The notes under the pieces were generated by a model. It saw only the letters and a list, made by a program, of their open reading frames with translations, had not been told where the DNA came from and made no database searches. Of a stretch of 64,000 nt of DNA, positions 1 to 8,084 are shown in pieces. The number at the start of each line of letters is the position of its first letter. The stretch's first letter is position 1. The stretch is from JBHJHP01 sp042219825. Its GTDB lineage: Bacteria > Bacteroidota > Bacteroidia > Bacteroidales > UBA5342. The translations under genes were made by a program, and so were the position numbers. The stretch lies in assembly GCF_042219825.1 (NCBI RefSeq), contig NZ_JBHJHQ010000002.1, positions 641,271-705,270 of the forward strand, written 5' to 3'.

Positions 1-365
1 TGCTGGATGCTGTTTCAGCCATGGATGGGTTGTTGGAAACAATGGTTATGTCTGAGAATCCTTTTAATATTGCATGTAACAATATCATCAAGAATATTCA
101 GACGGACAGAATCACCAAACAACGGATCTTCTGGACCTGGCTGGCTAATGAGAAAAAAGGCATAGATCACGATATTCGTAAGGATTATTATGAAGCTGCA
201 CAGACCATGACGCTTGATGATGTGCAGAATTTCTTTGATGAACATATTAAAGATAAAAAATATACATATGTTATTATCGGTGATCAGAATATTGTAACCA
301 ACGATAAACTCAAATCCATTGCCCCCGTCAAAACACTGACGCTGGAGGATGTATTTGGATTTTAA
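1..365 (+). CDS. M16 (insulinase-like) peptidase, C-terminal end
   Basis: The frame is open from the left edge of the window and ends at 365, so only about the last 120 residues are visible. They are helix-rich and finish with a beta-strand pattern (YTYVIIGDQ) and an acidic tail. This resembles the end of the inactive C-terminal half of M16 zinc peptidases, which close around the substrate; family members ending in a strand of the type VIVGD are common in Bacteroidota. The catalytic HxxEH motif would lie outside the window. The next gene is on the opposite strand. The family call rests on overall pattern and is moderate. Confidence 0.6.
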   Translation, partial: LDAVSAMDGLLETMVMSENPFNIACNNIIKNIQTDRITKQRIFWTWLANEKKGIDHDIRKDYYEAAQTMTLDDVQNFFDEHIKDKKYTYVIIGDQNIVTNDKLKSIAPVKTLTLEDVFGF

Positions 366-527
366 AATGTAAATGTTAAGAACAAATAGTAAAGGAACGC
401 TGCCGTTTTCGGTGGTGTTTCTTGTTTAGGAACAGTTTCTTTGTGGTTAAATTTTACCACGAAGGACACCAAGCTTGTAGCAAAGTCCACTTTTGTTAAA
501 ATTCCACCTGAATTTGTGGGTAACTAT

Positions 528-593
528 CCGCCTTGCCTGAAAGGAGGTGGATTCAAACCGAAAGGTTTGAAGACGGAGGATTTAGAACTATTA
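528..593 (+). repeat. REP-like palindromic repeat, copy 1
   Basis: A block of about 66 bases with a perfect 8-bp hairpin, TTCAAACC (552-559), loop GAAA, GGTTTGAA (564-571). It is flanked on the left by CCTTGCCTGAAAGGAGGTGG and on the right by GACGGAGGATTTA. The same flanks recur in inverse orientation at 3315-3380, where the hairpin arms differ but still pair. This indicates a structured, dispersed intergenic element rather than coding sequence. Confidence 0.75.
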
Positions 594-661
594 TGATCTG
601 ATTTTTATTCTGAACTTATGTTGACTATGATATTTAATATAAGGACATAAAATGAAGACAG

Positions 662-681
662 GGGATTGGTTAACTAATCCC
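662..681. other. Short hairpin in the 366-751 intergenic region
   Basis: GGGATTGG (662-669), loop TTAA, CTAATCCC (674-681) pair with one G-T wobble. It lies between the REP-like repeat and the bidirectional terminator. A 16-codon frame (652-702, ATG after an AAGGA box) spans it, but nothing else supports translation. The rest of 366-751 holds no recognisable gene; it includes a degenerate stretch near 458-475 of a type common between genes in this group. Confidence 0.35.
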
Positions 682-701
682 GGTGATGGAAAACAAGCAT
701 A

Positions 702-733
702 AAAAAAGCGGTAGAGAATTCTACCGCTTTTTT
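702..733. terminator. Bidirectional intrinsic terminator
   Basis: AAAAAAGCGGTAGA (702-715) pairs with TCTACCGCTTTTTT (720-733) around a 4-base loop. There is a T run on both strands. It sits 18 bases after the stop of the minus-strand gene at 752 and also faces transcripts coming from the left on the plus strand. Confidence 0.88.
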
Positions 734-751
734 GATTTATGACTTTTATAA

Positions 752-1792
752 TTATTTAGTCACCATTACTTTAGATGTTGTTCCACCAATTTCTACGATA
801 TAGATGCCTTTTGGACATTCCACAAAACTACTGGTAACAGCTTTAGCTACTACTTTTCCTGAAATGGAATAAATGCTTGCATTTGATTCTGCAGGTACTC
901 TGATACCGCCGCTTACGGCATAAGCAGAAGCACTCTCAATCTGAGTTTTTTCAATACTGGTTGCTAAAAAGCTAAAATCAGCCAGCGTTTCCGGTACAGC
1001 CAACTCTGCTAACATATAAATTGCATTTCTCCAAATTGTCAATCCTTCTGCTGTCATCGCACATTTATCTGCATAGTCAGTGTTTCTTGTTACACCAACA
1101 TTATATCCCAATACAATTACACGGTTTTGAAGTGTTGCATCATCAATTGTTGAGCCTGCAGCAAAATCGGAAAAAGATATGGTCACATCAGAAGCTCCTT
1201 CAGGATATGCAAGCAATGTATTATCAGGTACTACATTTCCTGTATTATACTGCAGACCTCTAACGCCTGTACTACCATCATCTGATACACCACCTTTCAT
1301 TGCAGTAATAACACCTGATGATACATCTATCCCTTTAAATAAATCACTTGTGCCATCAACAATTGTCAGGTTATAAACATTTTCTGCATTTGCTGAAGCT
1401 CCATCGCTGGTTGTGAATGCTTTACCCGCTTGAAACGCATATATTTTATCATATAAAGTAGGAGCTGGTAATGTTGCTAAAGCCGCAGCACCAGTAGGCT
1501 TCCAGAATTCATCACTTGAACCTAAACCATCATGTAAAATAATAACATCATAACCTGAAAGGTCAACAGGACTTTGTGTGTCCGGGTCAATACCTCCTGC
1601 TTCCAAAACTTTTACAGTAACATTGAAATTTGGATCTGCGTTCAGCATTTGAATAATTACATCATTATTCTCAGGCCACATGTTTGCAGCAGGATTAGAT
1701 CTTAAAGTTGTACAATACACTACATTCTTTTGCGCATTTGCAAAGGCTACTAAAAGTGTAAAAGCAATTAAAATTGTAAAGATTCTCTTCAT
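752..1792 (-). CDS. Secreted T9SS cargo protein, ThuA/amidotransferase-like fold suspected
   Basis: 346 residues with a clear signal peptide (about 1-20, ending FANAQ). The middle has a Rossmann-like pattern: VVYCTT near the start, YDVIILHDGLG (about 79-90), IYAFQAGKAF, and RVIVLGYNVG (about 225), followed by a helix with WRNAIYMLAELA. This order resembles ThuA or class I amidotransferase-like domains used as extracellular modules; no catalytic triad could be identified. The last 70 residues have the T9SS type A sorting pattern (SIYSISGKVV, then GIYIVEIGG and VMVTK). The protein is therefore probably exported across the outer membrane and surface-attached or released. It stands alone with its own terminator. 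Confidence 0.75.
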   Translation of the reverse strand: MKRIFTILIAFTLLVAFANAQKNVVYCTTLRSNPAANMWPENNDVIIQMLNADPNFNVTVKVLEAGGIDPDTQSPVDLSGYDVIILHDGLGSSDEFWKPTGAAALATLPAPTLYDKIYAFQAGKAFTTSDGASANAENVYNLTIVDGTSDLFKGIDVSSGVITAMKGGVSDDGSTGVRGLQYNTGNVVPDNTLLAYPEGASDVTISFSDFAAGSTIDDATLQNRVIVLGYNVGVTRNTDYADKCAMTAEGLTIWRNAIYMLAELAVPETLADFSFLATSIEKTQIESASAYAVSGGIRVPAESNASIYSISGKVVAKAVTSSFVECPKGIYIVEIGGTTSKVMVTK

Positions 1793-1939
1793 ACTATAAT
1801 TATTTTAATAAGTGAAACATACTAATATCACCACTAAAATATGAAAAAATAGCCGATCATTAAAGTTATAGTGGGATTAATTTTTAAAAAAATGTAAACG
1901 TTTACAGTTTTATGAAATTCAGAAGTAATTGTTTAGAAT

Positions 1940-3127
1940 TTAAAAGTTGCAGGCACTAAGTTTCTTTCTGAATAAACGGTGAATAAGAGAAATCCAGAAA
2001 GGACTGAGTACCAGGGAAAGCGTTATGGCGCTGATAACAATCTGGTATTCCTCGGTATTCAATATTCCGTTCAGGTGAGCAGTTGCACCTATAATGAAAC
2101 TGAATTCTCCGATCTGCGCCAGCAAAGAACCGGCATAAATACTGTTACAAAGCGGAGCTTTAAATATTTTAAAAACCACACCGTTTATGATGTTATTGAT
2201 AACAAGTACCGTAACAACCAGAATAATGACCCTTACATAATTTTCAAGAAAGAATGAAATATCCAGCATTAAACCTATGGAAACAAAAAACATGGCTACA
2301 AAGATGATGTGAAACGCATGCAGGCTAGAATGTACCCAGTTTGTAGATCGGGAAGAGGCCACAATAATACCTGCAACGAATGCCCCCAGTGCTGCCGAAA
2401 GATGAAAGATAGCCGTCAGTAAAGAAAACCCAAAGCAGATAAAGAAAGCCACAAAAACCTGTAATTCGTGATCCCGGAGAATTAGTTTTTCAAACGGGAG
2501 TTTAATCTGCTTTTTATAAAAAATCCAGGCCAATATGGCAATGATAGCCACAGAACCTATAGCTTGCAGTAAGATTTCTTTCATTTCGGGTTTATCACCT
2601 CCCATGTAATTAATGCTCAGCATCATGGGGACGATTAAGATATCCTGTGCCAGAAGAATGGCAATTACCTGTTGTCCAACTTTTGTGTCGAGCTCTTTCC
2701 TGCCTTCCAGAACTTTAATAATGACGGCTGTACTGCTTAAACTGATAAGAAATCCAAAGATTATTATTTTATTAAAGGTCCAGTCGAATATGGAGCTGAT
2801 AACCGCAATGGCTGCTATGCTAAAAATAACCTGAAATAGTGTGCCGATGACTGCCAGTTTCCAGTTTTTTATCAGTGAATCCAGTGAGAGTTCCATGCCA
2901 AGGAAAAACAAAAGCAGTACCAGACCTAATGAACCGAAATCAGATATTAGTGCTTCATTTGTAATCAGGCCAAACACATGAGGCCCAACCAGGATGCCTA
3001 CCAGGATATACGATATGATAGATGGTTGTTTAAGCAGGTTAAAAATGAATCCTGCCGCAATGATAACCATTGAAAGCACTACGATATTGGAAAAAACAGG
3101 ATTGATTTCAGTGACCAGAAATGGCAT
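1940..3127 (-). CDS. CPA2-family Na+(K+)/H+ antiporter
   Basis: 395 residues with 12-13 hydrophobic segments and no soluble C-terminal TrkA domain. Family landmarks are the GILVGPHVFG loop (about 44-53), FFLGMELSLD (74-83), the SSTAV segment (131-135) and the Gln161-Asp162 pair (AQDIL) typical of Kef/NapA-type monovalent cation:proton antiporters. These proteins exchange Na+ or K+ for protons across the inner membrane for pH and ion homeostasis. Without the regulatory domain the ion cannot be told from sequence. It is monocistronic, with a well-formed Bacteroidota promoter upstream (3186-3216). Confidence 0.9.
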   Translation of the reverse strand: MPFLVTEINPVFSNIVVLSMVIIAAGFIFNLLKQPSIISYILVGILVGPHVFGLITNEALISDFGSLGLVLLLFFLGMELSLDSLIKNWKLAVIGTLFQVIFSIAAIAVISSIFDWTFNKIIIFGFLISLSSTAVIIKVLEGRKELDTKVGQQVIAILLAQDILIVPMMLSINYMGGDKPEMKEILLQAIGSVAIIAILAWIFYKKQIKLPFEKLILRDHELQVFVAFFICFGFSLLTAIFHLSAALGAFVAGIIVASSRSTNWVHSSLHAFHIIFVAMFFVSIGLMLDISFFLENYVRVIILVVTVLVINNIINGVVFKIFKAPLCNSIYAGSLLAQIGEFSFIIGATAHLNGILNTEEYQIVISAITLSLVLSPFWISLIHRLFRKKLSACNF

Positions 3128-3185
3128 GCTTCAAAGTTTTAAGTTAAAACAGGGCAGGGGAATAATATCCAAAACCTGCTTAGTA

Positions 3186-3216
3186 CAAAAATAGGTTTTT
3201 TGATCTTCTTAATCAA
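3186..3216 (-). promoter_or_regulatory. Promoter of the CPA2 antiporter gene
   Basis: On the minus strand the -33 element TTG (3214-3216) is followed after exactly 20 bases by TATTTTTG (3186-3193), matching the Bacteroidota -7 consensus TAnnTTTG. A start about 6 bases further on leaves a leader of about 50 bases before the ATG at 3127. The same spacing is seen upstream of ferritin. Confidence 0.6.
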
Positions 3217-3238
3217 TCGAAATAAGATGCTAAAAAAA

Positions 3239-3262
3239 GACCCGGAAAAGAATTTCCGGGTC
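3239..3262 (-). terminator. Intrinsic terminator of the pectate lyase gene
   Basis: GACCCGGAAA (3239-3248) pairs with TTTCCGGGTC (3253-3262) around AGAA. On the minus strand the stem is followed by TTTTTTT. It lies 245 bases after the pectate lyase stop codon and upstream of the antiporter promoter. Confidence 0.85.
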
Positions 3263-3314
3263 AAATAGTAAGTGATCAGCTTAATTAACGTGAGTTTGGT
3301 ATAAATTTAGAAAA

Positions 3315-3380
3315 CAATAGTTTTAAATCCTCCGTCTCCTGACACTTTGGTCAGGATCCACCTCCTTTCGGGCAAGGAGG
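3315..3380 (-). repeat. REP-like palindromic repeat, copy 2
   Basis: Inverse-orientation relative of 528-593. Read on the minus strand it keeps the flanks CCTTGCCCGAAAGGAGGTGG and GACGGAGGATTTA, while the hairpin arms are TCCTGACC and TGTCAGGA around AAAG. Three arm positions differ from copy 1 and each is compensated in the opposite arm. Confidence 0.75.
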
Positions 3381-3410
3381 AAACTTACACAACGAATTGC
3401 AGGTTTTGAA

Positions 3411-3447
3411 GTCCCCCTTTGAAAAAGGGGGTGCGAAGCAGGGGGAT
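3411..3447. repeat. C/G-rich hairpin repeat
   Basis: CCCCCTTT (3413-3420), loop GAA, AAAGGGGG (3424-3431), followed by a further GGGGG-A-TTTTTT (3441-3452). It sits next to the REP-like copy in the 3' region of the pectate lyase gene. The form resembles short repeats often seen between genes in Bacteroidota. It is distinct in sequence from the 3315-3380 repeat. Confidence 0.5.
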
Positions 3448-3506
3448 TTTTTACCAGATAAAAACCGTTATAGTCAAATTATATCCTTACATCGAACTGA
3501 CGTTGA

Positions 3507-6293
3507 TCAAAGTTTTATTATTTTCTGAATGTACAGATTTTGTTTGCTTTTTATCTGACATGTGTATAAGCCCGCATTTAAACCGCTGAGATTTTTAATA
3601 TGTAATACTGAACCGGAAGCCAAAGCTGAGTGCACCAATTGTCCAGACAAATCAAAGATTTGAATATTAACAGCTTCTGAATTTTGTTCAGGATTCGTAA
3701 TATTCAGATTATCGGTAAATGGTACTGGATAAATTTCCAGCGATTTAAGATTTAATCCTTTTATAGCACTCACCGATGAGTTAAACAAATATTGGATGTC
3801 CGCAGGAGCTAAAGCGCCATCGTAAATTGTCAACTCATCAATGGAACCTTTGTACGGTGTATCGTATGCCGTATTGTTATTTCCAATAGCTAGATCCCCT
3901 GTTTCTCCAATATTTCCGGTATTATCTGTAGTTGATTTTACAAGGTTTCCATCCATATAAAACCGTAACTGATCCTGTTCCACATCACGCATACAAGTAA
4001 CAAAATGCCACTCATTATTAAAATACTGATTCGGATCGCTGGTTAGATCAATGACTGTTTTAGTAGAATTATCGTCAATTCCAAAAGTTAAGCGATCACC
4101 TTTTTTTAATTGAATGCCTATCCATTTTCCGGTTCCTTCATTGTCTGTATTATGTGTTCCCTTATGAAACACATACACATCATCTCCATTCGCATTTACA
4201 TCGGCTTTCATCCAGAATGTAATGGTAAAAGAAGTGTTGTTTATATAAAGATCCGAATAATATGGGACCACCATTCCTGTTTGCGTGGTTGTAGGATTCA
4301 GATACACACAATTATTGACTTTTCCGGCCATCCACACCGGCGTAATATTTTTTGCAACGGCATTTTGTGATCCGGCTTCATTTGCTGCTATTGTTCCGCT
4401 TGATTCATCAAACGGGATGTACAAAAGTTTATTTAAACTGCTGCTTTCTGTTGAAAAGGACCATGTTACACCATCATCTGTGCCCAGATCGTTGGTTGTT
4501 TTAACTCTCCAGTAATATGTCTGGTTTGCTTCCAGTGAACCGGCAGAATATGTTTTATCTGTGATGCTTTCGCCCACTAAATTCATATTTTCCTGACTGG
4601 TGCCCAGATAGACAGTGTAGTATAATGTTCCGCCAAGAGTATTGGTCGTATTGTCCCATGTCAAATGTATGTTGTCAGTGAAATTCAGTGTAGAACCGTT
4701 GGCCGGAGAAGGTGAAGAGCAGGCGACAGGTGGCATTGGAGCATCATCGGTTTTAGCAGAAATAACATCTGAATAGGTAGAATTTGCTGTTGCACTGGCT
4801 GCCATCAACCTGAAATAATATGTTGTGCTGCTTGTCAGATTGGGGATAGTAACAGTAGTCTGATCACCCGTTACGTAAACAGATCTGATTAAATTATCAA
4901 TGGATTTACCGTATAGAATATATATCTTGTCAGCTTCGTCATTGTTTGTCCATTTTAATGACACGGAATTCTCTGTTTTTCCTGTAATGTAAACCCCGGT
5001 AGGATATCTTAAGAAAGGTTGTACCGGCCCGTTGATTGAATTGATATAATTTTCAATATTCGCATAACCATTGGCGGCAATTGTCATTGCGTCGTTGCTG
5101 TTTTTGTTTAAGCTGTTTGCATCTTCCCAGTCATCAGGCATTCCATCATTATCTGAATCAAGTGGTTTAGGACCATTAAAAACATAACCCAGACCACCAT
5201 TGGGTATACCATTACTGTTTTCATCCATTACAATTGCACCGGATGTTCCGTAAGATGACAACTGATTGATAAGAAGCTTATCTACGGCATCTCTGGCTAT
5301 TGAGGGACCAACATTATCAATGATATGTGCAACGGCATCCTGCGCTGAGAGTACAGTATTAACTCCGGGATGATTGTACGGTGTTGATTCAACAGTAGCT
5401 GTTTTGTAATCTCCGCTACCAAGTAATGTGCCGTCCAACGAACTGTTTTTGTTGACATCAAGCCAGTTATCCTGCTGATAAACATGATAGTATGGTGTAG
5501 TTCCGGAAACATAACTGTCTGAACTGCTGGATGGGCCGGCAATAAAGTAATTACCGATGAGGTTGCAATGTGAATCAGCATTTTCGGTATCACCCATAAT
5601 TAAACCGCGTGAACCCCAGTTGTATAATACATTGTTGATGATTTCGTGTTCAAACCTTATTTTGGGATTACGCGTATTATTATCGATCCAGAGTGTTCGG
5701 ATGATTGAAATCGGGCCGCACTGAATCAGGCCTCCGGTTGAATGCCCGTGCCAGTCAGCACCCTGACCAATGATACAGTCCTGAATGGTGATATTTTCTG
5801 CATCTCCACTATTAATATCAAAAGTACCGTCAGCTCCCCATGTCACAGACACATGATCGAACATCATGTTGTCGGCGTTATCAGAAATGGACATCGCATC
5901 CACACCGCTACCGGCAGCCCGTGCCAGACGGACCCTGAGATATCTTATGATGTTATTTCCTGAATTACTGTTGAATGCCAGTCTGTTGCCGAAAAGTGTT
6001 ATACCATCGCCCGGAGCAGTTTGCCCTGCAACTGTAACATTGCGGCTAACCACCACAACACTCTCAAGTCGTATGATGCCCGCAACATCAAATACAACAA
6101 TGCGGTTTGGCTGACTTACTGCATCACGAAAAGATCCGGTGCCACTATCGTTAAGATTTGTAACATGATATACAGTTCCTGTTCTTCCGCCTACTGCATA
6201 TTTCCCATAACCTTCCGCACCCGGAAACGCGAGTTGTTGTGCATTTACTGATATAAAAATAAAAACTGATATTAATGTAGCGAATATTTTCAT
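3507..6293 (-). CDS. Secreted pectate lyase with FN3, LamG and T9SS domains
   Basis: 928 residues. Signal peptide about 1-18 (FISVNAQ). Residues about 20-415 form a right-handed beta-helix pectate lyase domain: FPGAEGYGKYAVGGR opening, NLNDSGTGSFRDAV, VFDVAGIIRL, then DHVSVTWGADG and asparagine-rich turns. It ends with a Ca-binding-like DSDNDGMPDDWE stretch and a GYANIENYIN helix. After it come a fibronectin type III domain (about 430-518), a second FN3-like domain (about 520-618), a LamG/concanavalin-like domain (about 620-835) and a T9SS type A sorting tail (about 841-928). The enzyme should cleave pectate-type polygalacturonate outside the cell by beta-elimination and feed the adjacent SusCD systems. 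It follows a terminator after susD, so it is probably transcribed at least partly on its own. Confidence 0.9.
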   Translation of the reverse strand: MKIFATLISVFIFISVNAQQLAFPGAEGYGKYAVGGRTGTVYHVTNLNDSGTGSFRDAVSQPNRIVVFDVAGIIRLESVVVVSRNVTVAGQTAPGDGITLFGNRLAFNSNSGNNIIRYLRVRLARAAGSGVDAMSISDNADNMMFDHVSVTWGADGTFDINSGDAENITIQDCIIGQGADWHGHSTGGLIQCGPISIIRTLWIDNNTRNPKIRFEHEIINNVLYNWGSRGLIMGDTENADSHCNLIGNYFIAGPSSSSDSYVSGTTPYYHVYQQDNWLDVNKNSSLDGTLLGSGDYKTATVESTPYNHPGVNTVLSAQDAVAHIIDNVGPSIARDAVDKLLINQLSSYGTSGAIVMDENSNGIPNGGLGYVFNGPKPLDSDNDGMPDDWEDANSLNKNSNDAMTIAANGYANIENYINSINGPVQPFLRYPTGVYITGKTENSVSLKWTNNDEADKIYILYGKSIDNLIRSVYVTGDQTTVTIPNLTSSTTYYFRLMAASATANSTYSDVISAKTDDAPMPPVACSSPSPANGSTLNFTDNIHLTWDNTTNTLGGTLYYTVYLGTSQENMNLVGESITDKTYSAGSLEANQTYYWRVKTTNDLGTDDGVTWSFSTESSSLNKLLYIPFDESSGTIAANEAGSQNAVAKNITPVWMAGKVNNCVYLNPTTTQTGMVVPYYSDLYINNTSFTITFWMKADVNANGDDVYVFHKGTHNTDNEGTGKWIGIQLKKGDRLTFGIDDNSTKTVIDLTSDPNQYFNNEWHFVTCMRDVEQDQLRFYMDGNLVKSTTDNTGNIGETGDLAIGNNNTAYDTPYKGSIDELTIYDGALAPADIQYLFNSSVSAIKGLNLKSLEIYPVPFTDNLNITNPEQNSEAVNIQIFDLSGQLVHSALASGSVLHIKNLSGLNAGLYTCQIKSKQNLYIQKIIKL

Positions 6294-6373
6294 AGTCTAT
6301 ATTATTTAATGATACAGATTCTGAAATGAATATTTATGAAACAGTGGTCTGTATTGGATTTTATATTTAAAAA

Positions 6374-6404
6374 ACAGGAGAGAAGTTTATTACTGCTCTC
6401 CTGT
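6374..6404 (-). terminator. Intrinsic terminator after the second susD
   Basis: ACAGGAGAG (6374-6382) pairs with CTCTCCTGT (6396-6404). Read on the minus strand the stem is followed by TTTTTT. It starts 8 bases after the susD stop and separates the SusCD genes from the pectate lyase gene. Confidence 0.85.
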
Positions 6405-6411
6405 AAACATT

Positions 6412-8073
6412 TTAATTATTCGATAAGTCAAATTTTATGTACCAGTTCTCAGGTGTCATAAGGTACTGATATACTTCTTCTTTTTTCCCGTCGGGATATT
6501 TTGCACTGACTCTTGAGGCCAAAATGGATGGATCGTTCCAGCGTTTTGCCATACGGATCATCGCGAAATAGGAGCGGGCTTCACCATTACTTTCCATACA
6601 GGTTTCATCCAGTATAAGGGAATCGAGCTGGTAACAGTAGGTGTCCGGCTGTGCTATGGAATCGGCAGACGGAAATACGTAGGCAAGCGAAACACGGTCT
6701 CTTACTCCGGCATTCGGATATTTATTATTTGTAAACGCATCATAAATCAAAGGATCGGTAAATGGATAACGCCATTCTGATTCTTCAAATTTTGAATAGT
6801 AATCACTAAACATACCTCCGTTTAAAAGGGCTTCTGCTTCCCTGAACATATGTTTTTGATTTAAAGCTTCCATGAGGAAAAAATGAATATCCGGAGCCCT
6901 GTACATATAAATATTGTCAACCGTTTTATATACCTGATTTGCATCATCTTCAAAATAATGAGTCAGTTTACGGTATACCAATTCCCCATCAATCTCATCA
7001 TATGATCTGCCATCACCACGGTACTTATCACCTTTTGTTATACCATCTTTTTGATATTGATTATCAAACCGGTCCATAATTGCCTGAGTAGGACGCAGAT
7101 AATAAAAGTTAGGTTCTTGATTGGAGAAATACCTTAATAAATCATTACTCTGTCCATTATCGTAGTTATATAAAGTACAATTAATCCTCACATCTGTTAG
7201 GAGGCCACTGTTAATGGTGGTAAATATATCTGAAAACCATTCAGAATCGTGTTCATCAAATGTAATCTTCCATTTCTTTGTTGATCCATCGGCATACAGA
7301 AACCATATCGCCTCATCAATTACCTGGTCATAATTCTCATCCCACAGGTCAAGTTCAATGTTCAGACACTCAGGGAACGGATTGATAATATCCCATGACT
7401 GATCTGTTGTTTCTGACGAAATCACATCAGAGAAAAGAAATGGAACCATGCCGTTAATCTTATAATCAATTGTATCGTTAGTAATACTTATTCCATCTCT
7501 CATTAACAGAATTAACTGATCAATTAACTGATCAAAATCCAGAGTAGGATAGTTGTGGTCAGGTTGATATTCCACCATAGGGTCATCAAAGTAAATTGCT
7601 TTTCCGTAGAGTTTTCCTATCATAAGATAAGCCCATACTTTATACCGGATTGTAGCACTGATAAAACCGTCAAATACATCATCCGTAACAGCTTTGGGAT
7701 TATTTTTCTTGTAAATAATCGCATTTCGGATAAAATCGTTGGCATTCACCACCACATCGTAAAAATCGCTGGGATTGGTGAATTCATTGTTATTATCGTT
7801 GGTATAGTTATAAATCTCCCATAAACCCTGAGGTGCATTTTCTGTCGGTTCAAGCAAGTCGCCACGAAGCTCAGAAAGGATCACTGCCTTGTCTGCAACA
7901 TCTGCTACTTTAGCAGCAACGCCCATGTATCCGGAGTAGAGTTCATCGTTACTTGAAATGTAATCTTCTCCTAAAAGCAAATCATCCGGGTTAGTATTGA
8001 AAAAATCTGAACAGCTTTGTAAAAGAACCAAGCCTGATATTAAAACTATTGCATATTTAATCTTCTTCATCAT
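6412..8073 (-). CDS. SusD/RagB-like glycan-binding lipoprotein (second pair)
   Basis: About 553 residues from the chosen start. The N-terminus MMKKIKYAIVL leads to lipobox LLQSC, so it is a lipoprotein of the outer-membrane surface. SusD-type features are the FFNTNPDDLLLGEDYISS opening, helical TPR-like repeats and a late aromatic-rich region (FYYLRPTQAIMDRF, YRAPDIHFFLMEALN). It should cap the SusC channel just upstream and hold the oligosaccharide. An ATG at 8085 overlaps the susC stop (TAATG), but GGAGG lies 8 bases before the tandem ATGATG at 8073, which fits the signal peptide better. The family is divergent from the first SusD in this locus. Confidence 0.87.
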   Translation of the reverse strand: MMKKIKYAIVLISGLVLLQSCSDFFNTNPDDLLLGEDYISSNDELYSGYMGVAAKVADVADKAVILSELRGDLLEPTENAPQGLWEIYNYTNDNNNEFTNPSDFYDVVVNANDFIRNAIIYKKNNPKAVTDDVFDGFISATIRYKVWAYLMIGKLYGKAIYFDDPMVEYQPDHNYPTLDFDQLIDQLILLMRDGISITNDTIDYKINGMVPFLFSDVISSETTDQSWDIINPFPECLNIELDLWDENYDQVIDEAIWFLYADGSTKKWKITFDEHDSEWFSDIFTTINSGLLTDVRINCTLYNYDNGQSNDLLRYFSNQEPNFYYLRPTQAIMDRFDNQYQKDGITKGDKYRGDGRSYDEIDGELVYRKLTHYFEDDANQVYKTVDNIYMYRAPDIHFFLMEALNQKHMFREAEALLNGGMFSDYYSKFEESEWRYPFTDPLIYDAFTNNKYPNAGVRDRVSLAYVFPSADSIAQPDTYCYQLDSLILDETCMESNGEARSYFAMIRMAKRWNDPSILASRVSAKYPDGKKEEVYQYLMTPENWYIKFDLSNN

Positions 8074-8084
8074 TGTATCCTCCA

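Noticed and set aside
4110..4370. Plus-strand open frames inside the pectate lyase gene and similar ones across 3.5-21 kb
   Set aside because: They lie entirely opposite long minus-strand genes with clear domains and have no coding character of their own.
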